Below are positions 38,685 through 46,732 of a stretch of 64,000 bases of DNA, piece by piece. The notes under the pieces were generated by a model, which saw only the letters and a program-made list of their open reading frames with translations, did not search any database and was not told the origin of the DNA. The position numbers and the translations under genes are program-made. The first letter of the stretch is position 1. The number at the start of each line of letters is the position of its first letter. The stretch is taken from positions 4,030,001-4,094,000 of the forward strand of contig OY969783.1 of the NCBI GenBank assembly GCA_963702995.1. Reading direction: 5' to 3'. The DNA is from MFD04580-c1 sp963702995 (GTDB lineage: Bacteria; Planctomycetota; Phycisphaerae; Tepidisphaerales; Tepidisphaeraceae).

Positions 38685-39851
38685 TCACTTGCCTTCGAGG
38701 CGCTTGCGACGCATCGCTTCCAGAACAGAGCTGTTCCCGCCGCTCGCCGCCGGAGGCGTCGCACCCGGCGTCGATGGAGAGACGATCATCGCCGACGGGG
38801 CCAGGGGCGCGCCCCCTTCGAAGTTCTGGCCGATCTGAATCCGGCTGATCTTGCCCGCGACTTCGTAGTCGAGGTCGTGGAGCGAAACGGCCGCAACGCG
38901 GCCTCGGGCGACGGAGGTCCCCGGCGTCAGCCGGAGCGTCCGAGCGGCGGCCGCGTCTTCGACGAAGGCCACCGGCTGGCCATCCTCGATCGCCAGCCCC
39001 TTGAGCGACAGGTTCGATTCGAGGGTGACCGGCTGGGTTGACGCCGCCAAAGCCGCCGCTTGCGCCGCGAGGATCTCGGCGGGCGTCATCTCGCGGGTCG
39101 TCGGGTCGCCGGAGCTGAAACGGATCCGTTCGCGGGAAAAAATGCTGCGGACGGCGAGGTTCTGAAATTTCGGGGCCAGCGGCTTCACGCCTGCCGGGGC
39201 CGGGCCGGGCGGCGGGGGGTTGTCGCGCGACTGGCGGCCGGAGCCCGAGCCGGGGGCGGCCGCGACAGTCGAACGGCGGTCGGTCCAGTCATCTCGGCGG
39301 GAGACGGGGCCGGTTTCCGGCGACGTCGTCGGGCCCGTCGCCGTGGCGACAGCGGAGGCGGTCGTGGCGACAGCCGAAGCGGTCGTGGGCGCGGTGGCCG
39401 CCGGCTGACCCTCCGGCCGCGTGGTGCCCATTGCATAGGGCCCGGTTGTTAGTGGCCCGGCTATTGATGGCCCTGTAGCAGGGGCCGCGGCCTGCGCCGT
39501 CGCAGGCCCCGCGTCGATCCGGGCCGTGTCGGCGGCGGGCGCCGTGGCGGGAGTGATCGAGGGCGAGGTCGCTGGCACGGGCGTCACCGCCACCGGGGTA
39601 GTCAGTACGGGCGTGGTCATCACGGGCGGCGCCGGCGTCGTCATCACGGGCGCCGCCGGCGTTGTCGGCGCGGCCGCGGGCACGTTCGACGGCTGGGTCA
39701 GCGGCGCCGATTCGGCGGCGCGTGACTGAACGGTTCGAAGCCCCAGCGCCGCTGAAAGCCCCAGCACGCCCAGCGCCGCCACGCGCCGCGGCGTTGCGTG
39801 CGCGATGAGCGATCCAGGGATGAAGCGGGCGGAAGGTTGGGGCCGGCTCAT
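38685..39851 (-). CDS. GspC/PilP-like protein of the type II cluster
   Basis: 388 residues from ATG 39851, which has GGAGG upstream and overlaps the stop of the gspM-like gene (ATGA). One N-terminal membrane segment (VAALGVLGLSAALGLRTVQS) is followed by a very long Pro/Thr/Ala linker to about residue 210. The C-terminal domain (FQNLAVRSIFSRERIRFSSG; LSLKGLAIEDGQPVAFVEDA; TLRLTPGTSVARGRVAAVSL; DYEVAGKISRIQIGQNFEG) is a small beta domain like the homology region of GspC or PilP, which links the inner membrane platform to the secretin. Gene position next to gspD supports this role. Sequence similarity alone is weak. Confidence 0.68.
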   Translation of the reverse strand: MSRPQPSARFIPGSLIAHATPRRVAALGVLGLSAALGLRTVQSRAAESAPLTQPSNVPAAAPTTPAAPVMTTPAPPVMTTPVLTTPVAVTPVPATSPSITPATAPAADTARIDAGPATAQAAAPATGPSIAGPLTTGPYAMGTTRPEGQPAATAPTTASAVATTASAVATATGPTTSPETGPVSRRDDWTDRRSTVAAAPGSGSGRQSRDNPPPPGPAPAGVKPLAPKFQNLAVRSIFSRERIRFSSGDPTTREMTPAEILAAQAAALAASTQPVTLESNLSLKGLAIEDGQPVAFVEDAAAARTLRLTPGTSVARGRVAAVSLHDLDYEVAGKISRIQIGQNFEGGAPLAPSAMIVSPSTPGATPPAASGGNSSVLEAMRRKRLEGK

Positions 39852-40414
39852 GGCTGACCTCCGGCTTCGCGGGCACCGGGCTTCTCGACTTCGGGAATGA
39901 CGCACAGCGTCGAGACGTTCAACTGCATCTGCAGGTCGTCGCTCGCTTCCTTGCGGCTGGCCAACTGCACTTCGTTGATTCGGACGGGGATCGGGCTGTT
40001 CTCAATGTCCCACAAAAGCATCGCGATCGATCGCATCGGCCCCGTGCCCGTGGCGTGCAACGCGATCTGCTGGAACTTCCCTTCGGTGATCGGCCGGTCG
40101 GATTTCACTCCGCCCGGCGTCACGCCGGCGTGCCGCTGCCAGTCTTCCATCGCGTGGATCATCTGGGCGTCAGCCTCGGATGGGTCGTATTTCAGTCCGT
40201 TCTGGTTCATCTCCGCCCACGTCTTCTCCAGGCGCTTCTGCCGATCGAACAAGGCGGCCGAGCTCTTCAAAAGCCCATCCGTCTTCTCCCGCTCGGCCAC
40301 GATCCGGTCGCGGTTCGCCCACATCGGCTCGATCAGGAACTGATCCAGCGCATACAGGGCCGCCACGGCGACAACGCCGATGGCGACATAGCGTTCTCGT
40401 TGAGATAAGGCCAC
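39848..40414 (-). CDS. GspM/PilO-like assembly protein
   Basis: 188 residues from a GTG at 40414, chosen because GGAG lies six bases upstream; an ATG at 40450 would add 12. Layout is that of GspM: a short cytoplasmic start (ALSQRERYVAIG), one membrane helix (VVAVAALYALDQFLI), a helical coiled-coil (RDRIVAEREKTDGLLKSSAA) and a C-terminal alpha/beta domain (FQQIALHATGTGPMRSIAML; INEVQLASRKEASDDLQMQL). It would anchor GspL in the inner-membrane platform. Stop and next start overlap as ATGA, so translation is coupled to the gspC-like gene. Confidence 0.72.
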   Translation of the reverse strand: MALSQRERYVAIGVVAVAALYALDQFLIEPMWANRDRIVAEREKTDGLLKSSAALFDRQKRLEKTWAEMNQNGLKYDPSEADAQMIHAMEDWQRHAGVTPGGVKSDRPITEGKFQQIALHATGTGPMRSIAMLLWDIENSPIPVRINEVQLASRKEASDDLQMQLNVSTLCVIPEVEKPGAREAGGQP

Positions 40415-40540
40415 AGATAGCTCCGTCGTCTTCCGAAATCCGGCCGCCATTGGCGGCAAGCCGGTGAACTCGCCCGTCAGGCGTCTCGTTCGGAGTCACT
40501 CGTTCCGCGTCACTCGCAGGGCGTCACTTGTCAGGCGGCG

Positions 40541-42145
40541 TCACTTGTCAGGCGGCACGTACTTAAAACTGATCGTAAAGGACACCTCGCGCCCGTTGCG
40601 GCCGGTATCCCGAGCATCCATCGCGATATTCACGGCGGTAAACTTCCCGACGAACTTGTCGTTGGCCGGCCCCGTTCCCCGCAGGGCATCAAGCAGCGCC
40701 GTCGCCCCACGCTCACTGGTGCTCTTGCCGATGACCGAGCCCTTAAGGTCGTTACGCAACGTGAAGCTGGTCACGTACATCTGCCGGTCGTCGGGGACGG
40801 CCCGGGTCAGGTCGCTCAGGCAGGCGACGAAGTTCGGCTGCGCCGCGTGCCACTTCGCCGCGTAAGAGGTCCTGGCGACGAACGCCTCCGCCGATTCGAT
40901 GTTCTTCTTCTGGCTGTTGTACAGGGCCTTCTTGGCGTCAAGGTCACTCTGAAGGCGCTGGGTATCGACGTAAAAAATGATCGCCAGAAGCACGACAACG
41001 GTGCCGATGATCGCGCCCCAGAGCACGCGCCGGTCGATCCCGGTCTTCTTCGGCGGAGCGAGCCGGGAGTGCAGGAAGTCGATCGGGATCGCGCGGTGCG
41101 CCCCGCGTGATCGACCGCTGCGCGAGCCCGGCCATCGCCAGCGACACCGCCGGGGCATACGAGCCGGCGTCGCCCGGTTCCGCCGTGGCGGTCTGCGTTC
41201 CGTCTTCCGACTCCCCGGTCCGCACGCCCAACGACGCAAGGTCCCCCACGCGGACCGGCAAGCCGACTGATTCCCCCATGGCCCGCCTGGCGGCGTCGTC
41301 GGAGCTGAAGCCGTTCCAGACGACCAGCTCGCGCCCGCCGGCCCCCGCCGGCCCTTGCTCAAACTGCCGTTGCCGCCCGCGCCGGCCGATAAGGGCACGA
41401 CGCCGCGCGGCCTCCCGTCGGAGCCGCCGACCAGCAGCGCCGTGCGGCGAAGCTCGCTGAGGAACATCGGGCCGGGCGAAGCGGGCACCGGGCCCAGGTG
41501 CCGAAGCAATGTCGGGGAGGCGTCGCGGTGGGCCGTGAACTCCGCCCCGCCCGCGCCAAGCGACAGGACCAGGGCGTCTTTGGATTCGCGGCTGGTCGCC
41601 CAGCCGAGCGACGCGGCCGACGGCGTGACCGAGACCGGTTCCAGCCGCGCGGCGACGGCGATCTCCATCACCTGATCGACGTACTTCTTCGGCGTCGCCG
41701 TCAGCAGGACCGATCGGGGCTCGCTGTCGCTGGTCTCCCCGGCATAGTCATAGACCAGGTCGGAGAAGGATTGCGAAAAGTCCCCTTCAGCCTGAAGCCG
41801 GAGGCTTTCGGCGATGATGGCGGGGCTTGCCGGGGGCACTTCCTTGGCCTTGGCCACCACCCATTTCGCCGGAAGCCCAAGGACCGCCTGACGCGCCGTG
41901 AAATCGTTGTTCCGGAGGAACAGCGCCAACCCCTGGCCGATCAATTCCGATTGCGCAAGGGTGACGCCCTCGGGGTAGACGTACGTCGCGAAGCGGGTCG
42001 CCTGGAACGCGGGCCCCGCGGCGGCGGGCGCGGGCTTGGCATCGGATTTTGAAGCCGCTGGCGCGGCGATCGACAGAACCTCGGCGACGAGAATCGATTT
42101 CTCGCCGACCGCGAGGCCTAACATCCTGTTGCGCGATGGTTTCAC
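40541..42145 (-). CDS. GspL/PilM-like platform protein, compensating frameshift pair
   Basis: Start at GTG 42145. The N-terminal part looks actin-like (MLGLAVGEKSILVAEVLSI; LALFLRNNDFTARQAVLGLP; ALVLSLGAGGAEFTAHRDAS). The C-terminal part has a membrane helix (RVLWGAIIGTVVVLLAIIFYV), a helical stretch and an alpha/beta domain (YVTSFTLRNDLKGSVIGKST; FVGKFTAVNIAMD). Between about 41345 and 41097 the nominal frame is improbable (Arg/Pro-rich), whereas the shifted one reads ELVVWNGFSSDDAARRAMGE and SYAPAVSLAMAGLAQRSITR. A one-base loss near 41345 and a one-base gain near 41097 explain it. The protein would couple the ATPase GspE to the pseudopilus platform. Confidence 0.75.
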   Translation of the reverse strand: MKPSRNRMLGLAVGEKSILVAEVLSIAAPAASKSDAKPAPAAAGPAFQATRFATYVYPEGVTLAQSELIGQGLALFLRNNDFTARQAVLGLPAKWVVAKAKEVPPASPAIIAESLRLQAEGDFSQSFSDLVYDYAGETSDSEPRSVLLTATPKKYVDQVMEIAVAARLEPVSVTPSAASLGWATSRESKDALVLSLGAGGAEFTAHRDASPTLLRHLGPVPASPGPMFLSELRRTALLVGGSDGRPRGVVPLSAGAGGNGSLSKGRRGPAGASWSSGTASAPTTPPGGPWGNQSACRSAWGTLRRWACGPGSRKTERRPPRRNRATPARMPRRCRWRWPGSRSGRSRGAHRAIPIDFLHSRLAPPKKTGIDRRVLWGAIIGTVVVLLAIIFYVDTQRLQSDLDAKKALYNSQKKNIESAEAFVARTSYAAKWHAAQPNFVACLSDLTRAVPDDRQMYVTSFTLRNDLKGSVIGKSTSERGATALLDALRGTGPANDKFVGKFTAVNIAMDARDTGRNGREVSFTISFKYVPPDK

Positions 42146-42337
42146 GGTTGAACTCTTACCTTCTTTAACTGGCCGACGACTTGGGGCTCCCCCAGAAGCA
42201 TAACGAAATGTCTGACCCACTTCGCCGGGCCGGCCGTGCGGCCGCGCATCGCCATGCTCATGGTTGCGTATCGGCCGCCGATTCTTCCGCAATCCGCCGA
42301 GCCCGATCATCAGTCCCGGGCGGCCCGGTCGCAAACC

Positions 42338-43993
42338 TTATTTCAGGCCCGAGAACCCTGAAGACGACGACTCCGAGCCCTGGGCGGTCGGCCCGTTCAG
42401 GGAGATTTGCGCCGGCGCGTTCCCGGCCCGCAACTGATCCCGCACGTCCGCGGGCAGCGGGAAGCCGGCACCGGTCAGGTCTTTGCGATAGACGATCTTC
42501 GCCGGGAGCTGCTGGCTATCGACCACGATTCGTACCCGCTTGAACGAGCGGCCGTCGCCCGCCAGAGCGACGATGTCGGCCGAGTATTGATACGAACGGG
42601 TCGTGATCGCGCCGCCAATGGGCAGCAGCTTTTGAGGCGTCAGGGCCTGGAAGAGCCAGGTCAGGTTGCTCGACGCCGACGCCGTCGCGCTGGCCGTCGA
42701 GCCAGCCAGGCTGTTCGAGCCGCCCGTGCTCCCAATGTTCCCGAGCCCCAGCGACCCGGAGCCGCCCAGGCCACCGCTCACGCCGCCCGATGCGCTGCTC
42801 CGCTTGGACAGGATGCTGTCAACGTCGGCGGAGGCCAGGCCCGGCAGAGTCAGCAAGACCTGCCGCGGCGCGGTGTTGACGTTGATCAGGCCCGGGAGCG
42901 TCTTGACAGCGCTGGTTGTCAGCTTGTCGTAAACCTTGCCGAATTCGTCAGCGGTCATCCCGCTGGCGGCGTAAAAGGCGAGGACGTTTGGGAACTTCGG
43001 CGGCCCGCCCCGCCCATTGTAACCCGCGGCCGCCATGATCGCGTCGGCCCAGGTGGATGAAATGGCCTTCGCCAATACGTTGCGAAGCTGCCCGGCGGTG
43101 CCGGTTTGAGCGTTGATGTTGATCCGGGCGTTCCCGGTCGAATCGACGTTCGGCTCGATCGAGTAGACGGTCATGTAATTGAACGCGCCGCGGCCGTCGT
43201 CCGCGCTGCTGTTGAATGCCGTCGATGCCGCGTTCCCTCCGCCGCCGGCGGCCAACTCACCGGCGTCGAGCACGCCGTCACGGTTCATGTCGTAGCCGAA
43301 CAGAGCCTGGCGATCGAACCCCTTCACCAACAGCAGTTCCTCCACCGTTTCAAAGGGCTGGTTCTTGCAGGTGTAGGGGATTGGCAGGCTTTCGTAGTAA
43401 CTATTCTCAGCGCCATTGGGGGAGAGCGTGTCGTCGGGGTCCCGCCAGTCAACCACCGAGTCGGCCATGTCGCTCGTGAACGACGGCAGCGCTAGCATTT
43501 GATCGCTCGTCGCGAAATTGAGGTTTAGCTTGGAGGATTCGTCGCAGATGCCAAAGCCGTAGTTCTGGTAGTCGTAGGGGTCGGGCCGCAGGATCCAGAA
43601 GTACCCGTTCCCGACGCTCAGGCCCTCGGCCGGGGTCGAGGTGATGGTCTGGGCGTCGCCCCGGTTGGCTTCGATCGTGGCCAGCACGAACTGCTCCGCC
43701 CCCTGTTCGACCGCGGAGGCCTGGGTCTGCGACAGACGGTTGGCCGCGCCGATCGCCTCGACACGCGTGTCCCGGGCCATGACCAGCACCAGCGCGGTGA
43801 CGATCACCAGCGCCCACACGGCGACGATCAGGACCGCCCCGCGGCGGGCCCGCCCGCCGGGGTGTCGCTTGCCACGAGGTCGCATCCGCCCCGCCCGCAT
43901 GCCCCAAGCGCCCATTCCAGGAGCGCGCACGCCGGCGGCGCACGGGGCGGCCGCCGGGCGGGTGGGCAAGCGTTGAATCGAAGAGCGGCTCAT
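42338..43993 (-). CDS. gspK: Type II secretion minor pseudopilin GspK
   Basis: 551 residues, intact. The hydrophobic prepilin helix is RRGAVLIVAVWALVIVTALV near residues 51-71, a GspK-like type with short polar residues before it; the first 45 residues are Arg/Pro/Gly-rich, and the true start may be later. The body has the GspK fold: SKLNLNFATSDQMLALPSFT, DSVVDWRDPDDTLSPNGAEN, PFETVEELLLVKGFDRQALF, VNTAPRQVLLTLPGLASADV. An internal EF-hand-like loop (DMNRDGVLDAGEL) fits the Ca2+-binding seen in this family. GspK caps the pseudopilus tip with GspI and GspJ. A Ser/Gly-rich stretch near 405-455 is low complexity. Confidence 0.88.
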   Translation of the reverse strand: MSRSSIQRLPTRPAAAPCAAGVRAPGMGAWGMRAGRMRPRGKRHPGGRARRGAVLIVAVWALVIVTALVLVMARDTRVEAIGAANRLSQTQASAVEQGAEQFVLATIEANRGDAQTITSTPAEGLSVGNGYFWILRPDPYDYQNYGFGICDESSKLNLNFATSDQMLALPSFTSDMADSVVDWRDPDDTLSPNGAENSYYESLPIPYTCKNQPFETVEELLLVKGFDRQALFGYDMNRDGVLDAGELAAGGGGNAASTAFNSSADDGRGAFNYMTVYSIEPNVDSTGNARININAQTGTAGQLRNVLAKAISSTWADAIMAAAGYNGRGGPPKFPNVLAFYAASGMTADEFGKVYDKLTTSAVKTLPGLINVNTAPRQVLLTLPGLASADVDSILSKRSSASGGVSGGLGGSGSLGLGNIGSTGGSNSLAGSTASATASASSNLTWLFQALTPQKLLPIGGAITTRSYQYSADIVALAGDGRSFKRVRIVVDSQQLPAKIVYRKDLTGAGFPLPADVRDQLRAGNAPAQISLNGPTAQGSESSSSGFSGLK

Positions 43994-44033
43994 ATGTCGT
44001 CATTCCGCGGCCTCACGGGCCGCTCGCCATCGC

Positions 44034-44774
44034 CTACAGCCCCGAGAAGCCGGTGTTGGCGGAATCGCTTGCCGCTGTCGAGCAGGCGATCTGGAAGATC
44101 CGGGTGTAGGTGAGCACGCGCTGCGTTCCCCTGAAGCCGGAGCGATCCAGCTCCAGCGTCACGCGCACCGCCGCCGGGAGCGCGTTGTTCTCCTGCACGG
44201 AATCCCACGAGGGAAGCCACTGCGTGCCGTCGTAAAACTCGAGCGTGAACGACGAAACCCCGCGGCAGATGATCTCATCGTCCGGAGTGACGGTCTGCGT
44301 GGGGAGCAGGTTGCTGGTGACCGTTCGAACAAGGACATGGTCCGTGCCGCCGTCGGGCGTGATGACCTGGAACAGGATCTTGCGCAGGTCGCCGTCGCCT
44401 GAATCGTGCCGGGGCCCGTCGCCGGTGGAGATGAACTCAAGCGTTGACGCGCTGTGGCCCCGGTCGTCCGTGCCGGCCTGCCCGCTGAACTCGCCGGCAA
44501 GCGTCCCCGTCGGCGGCATCGCCGTCTCGATGTCCGCCTTGACCATCTCCATCGCCAGCTCCGACGTGCGCAGCGGCTCGAACGAGTTCTGAATGCTTTC
44601 GCGCTGTTTGAAGGCGATACGGATGCTCATGAACAACGACCCGACCAGGACCACAACGATCGCGGTCGCGACGAGCAGTTCCAGAAGTGTGAACCCGCGC
44701 GAACGGCGGCCGCGACGCGCCCCCGGCAAGCGACGCGGGGCCGGCGTCGCGATGTTACATCCTGAGCCGGTCAT
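44034..44774 (-). CDS. gspJ: Type II secretion minor pseudopilin GspJ
   Basis: 246 residues from ATG 44774, with GGAG upstream and an ATGA overlap with the gspI stop. The prepilin motif is RGFTLLELLVATAIVVVLVG, with Gly before the cleavage site and Glu at +5. The rest is a beta-rich globular domain (STLEFISTGDGPRHDSGDGD, DHVLVRTVTSNLLPTQTVTP, SSFTLEFYDGTQWLPSWDSV, AVRVTLELDRSG) as expected for GspJ. It should assemble at the pseudopilus tip. The frame stays open upstream into gspI, but that part is a shadow. Confidence 0.87.
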   Translation of the reverse strand: MTGSGCNIATPAPRRLPGARRGRRSRGFTLLELLVATAIVVVLVGSLFMSIRIAFKQRESIQNSFEPLRTSELAMEMVKADIETAMPPTGTLAGEFSGQAGTDDRGHSASTLEFISTGDGPRHDSGDGDLRKILFQVITPDGGTDHVLVRTVTSNLLPTQTVTPDDEIICRGVSSFTLEFYDGTQWLPSWDSVQENNALPAAVRVTLELDRSGFRGTQRVLTYTRIFQIACSTAASDSANTGFSGL

Positions 44775-45301
44775 GGGGTTGTGCTCCCGGACGTGCCCGA
44801 CGACCCGCTCGACGACGCCGTGCTGATGTAAACCAGCGTGCTGAGAACCACCTCGCGCTGCGTGTTTCGCGAGGTCCAGGTGACGTGAACGTTGAACTGC
44901 TCGACGCCGTTGTCGGCGCCGGTGGACTGGTCCCATTCCTGGACGTCGGCCGTCCAGCGGTATTTCGACCAATCCTCCCCGAAGTCGCCCGACAGGTTTC
45001 CCGTCTGCCACTGCTGCGTCGAAACCAGTTCGTTGAGCTTCGCTTCCGCCAGCGCCACCGCTTCGCTCCGCTGCTTGGCGGCGTCGGCTGAAGTCATGGC
45101 GATCGTCACGCCCCGCATCACGACCGGAAGGACGATCGCGATCAGCGCCACGGTGGCCAGCACTTCGATCAGCGTAAAGCCGCGGCGGGCGCGAAGCGGC
45201 TCGCGCCGCCGGCCGCGGCGGCCCCCGCCCGCGCGCAAAACGGGAGACGGCGGCACGGGGCCGCCGAGCGGCTCGGCGCGGATGAGTTCGACGGGGCTCA
45301 C
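44771..45301 (-). CDS. gspI: Type II secretion minor pseudopilin GspI
   Basis: 176 residues from a GTG at 45301 whose first bases overlap the gspH stop (GTGA). An Arg/Gly-rich leader of about 40 residues precedes RRGFTLIEVLATVALIAIVL, with Gly before the cleavage site and Glu at +5. After the helix comes a short beta domain (AEAKLNELVSTQQWQTGNLS; FNVHVTWTSRNTQREVVLST) and a Ser/Gly tail. Size and position fit GspI, the platform for tip assembly. The long leader is unusual but common in this cluster. Confidence 0.87.
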   Translation of the reverse strand: MSPVELIRAEPLGGPVPPSPVLRAGGGRRGRRREPLRARRGFTLIEVLATVALIAIVLPVVMRGVTIAMTSADAAKQRSEAVALAEAKLNELVSTQQWQTGNLSGDFGEDWSKYRWTADVQEWDQSTGADNGVEQFNVHVTWTSRNTQREVVLSTLVYISTASSSGSSGTSGSTTP

Positions 45302-45898
45302 TTGGCCTCATCCCTGGGGACGACCCTGAACAGTTCCGTCGCCGATCCGCAGGCGACTTCGGTCACGCGGTTCGTATTGTCGGTGATCTTGATGGAGGCG
45401 GGGTCGGTTCGACCCGATGCCCTGAAGTCCACATGCAGCCCGTCGTCCACCGCCTGGCCGTTCTGGTTCTGGGCCGGCCGCGCCGCTCCCCGACCCGAAT
45501 TGCGACAACGAGCCGCTGTTCGCCACCGGGGCCGTCGCGAGCGGCTGGGTCTGGACGGCGATCTTCAGGTCGCCGGGGATCTTGAACGTCTGGCCCCATT
45601 CGGTGCCCAGGTCCACAAAGTTGCCGCCATCCTGCGCGGTCAGCCGATACGTGTTGGCCTGCGGGTCGAACGTGAGCCGGTAAGTGCGGCCGTCGCTGAT
45701 CGCCTGGGACCGGGCGTAATTGGCGATCGCGACCAACTGGACGGCGGTATTGCTCGCCTCCTTGCCACGCGCGAAATTCCTCATCGACACCGTGACCGTC
45801 GTCACGATCACAGCCAAGACCACCAGTACGAGGATCAGCTCAATGAGCGTGAAGCCCTTTCGGCGGCCGGAGAGGTTGTGATTCGGCGACCAGGTCAT
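45298..45898 (-). CDS. gspH: Type II secretion minor pseudopilin GspH, one frameshift
   Basis: Starts MTWSPNHNLSGRRKGFTLIE, with Gly at -1 and Glu at +5, then a hydrophobic helix (LILVLVVLAVIVTTVTVSMR). The globular part is typical (VQLVAIANYARSQAISDGRT; YRLTFDPQANTYRLTAQDG). Near 45472 one extra base shifts the frame; joined, the protein continues QNQNGQAVDDGLHVDFRASG and ends FRVVPRDEAK at 45298, overlapping the gspI start. The unshifted frame reads Arg/Pro-rich and runs on past the gspI start. The GTGA overlap makes the joined reading the better one. Confidence 0.83.
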
Positions 45899-45925
45899 TA
45901 GTCAGTGCGTTCCGTGAGGCGGGCC

Positions 45926-45960
45926 ACCAACGAACCGCGACCGTGAGGGAGGGAGCGGTC
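45926..45960. repeat. Repeat family 9, single copy upstream of gspH
   Basis: ACGAACCGCGACCGTGAGGG then AGGGAGCGGTC, the reverse complement of the CCGCTCCCTCACGGTCGCGG motif repeated at 60761-61070. It lies 28 bases before the gspH start. Confidence 0.65.
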
Positions 45961-46095
45961 CGCGCCCCCTGTCAGCTGAGATCGCGTTCTCAAGAAGCGC
46001 TGCGACGCCGACCCCACTCCCTCGCGGGCCGCGCCCAGCGCGCGGGCGGCAAAACCGAGCAGGCGAGGACGGACAGCACGCTCACCCCCCGTCGG

Positions 46096-46140
46096 CGATC
46101 GTCACTGGAGCGATCGTCACTGGAGCGATCGTCATTGGGT
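46096..46140. repeat. Three tandem 15-bp units overlapping the gspG stop
   Basis: Two identical units CGATCGTCACTGGAG (46096-46110, 46111-46125) and a third that diverges at its end (46126-46140). The third contains the gspG stop codon at 46132-46134, so the array is in its 3' end and downstream spacer. Confidence 0.85.
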
Positions 46141-46584
46141 CGTCCAGTTGCCGATGTCGTCCGCTGTCCCATCCTGGCCGTCGGGGCCAGTGCTATAGAG
46201 ATCGAAGCCGCTGGGGTTGTGCGTGCCGGGGAACTTGTAAATGAACTTGTTCCCCCAGGGGTCCTTCAGCGCGGTGGCTTCGATATAGGGGCCGTTCCAA
46301 TCCTTCGCGGAAGCGGGCTGGGAGACCAGCGCGTTCAGCCCCTCGTCGTTGCTGGGGAAGTGGCCGGTGTCGTGCTCGAAGATGTTCAGCGCGGCGCCCA
46401 GGTTGCTGACCGAGGTCGTAGCGCCGGAAATCTTGGCCTTCTCGGTGCGGCCGGTGAACTTGGGCACGACCACCGCGGCGAGGACTCCGAGGATGACCAG
46501 CACCAGCAGAAGCTCGATCAACGTAAAAGCGCCGCGGACGCGGCCGCGAACGCTGGCTCGTGAGATTGACGACATCCGACTCAT
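46132..46584 (-). CDS. gspG: Type II secretion major pseudopilin GspG
   Basis: 150 residues. The leader ends RVRGAFTLIELLLVLVILG; the residue before the FTLIE cleavage point is Ala, not the usual Gly, a variant that is common in planctomycete pseudopilins. The rest is strongly GspG-like: VVVPKFTGRTEKAKISGATT, LGAALNIFEHDTGHFPSNDE, GLNALVSQPASAKDWNGPYI, KDPWGNKFIYKFPG and FDLYSTGPDGQDGTADDIGN. The DGQDGTADDI loop is the Ca2+-binding site of the family. GspG forms the pseudopilus shaft. The stop codon sits in a 15-bp tandem repeat. Confidence 0.93.
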   Translation of the reverse strand: MSRMSSISRASVRGRVRGAFTLIELLLVLVILGVLAAVVVPKFTGRTEKAKISGATTSVSNLGAALNIFEHDTGHFPSNDEGLNALVSQPASAKDWNGPYIEATALKDPWGNKFIYKFPGTHNPSGFDLYSTGPDGQDGTADDIGNWTTQ

Positions 46585-46732
46585 GGACCTATCCAGCCTT
46601 TCTCTAACTCGGTTCAGCGCCTGCCGTGTACGTCACACCGCCGCCTTGCGCTGAAAAGACGAACTCCCTGATGGGCGCCCCGGACTCACCTTCACGAAAC
46701 CAACACCCTCTCGCTGGCGCCCTCGCCGCCGG

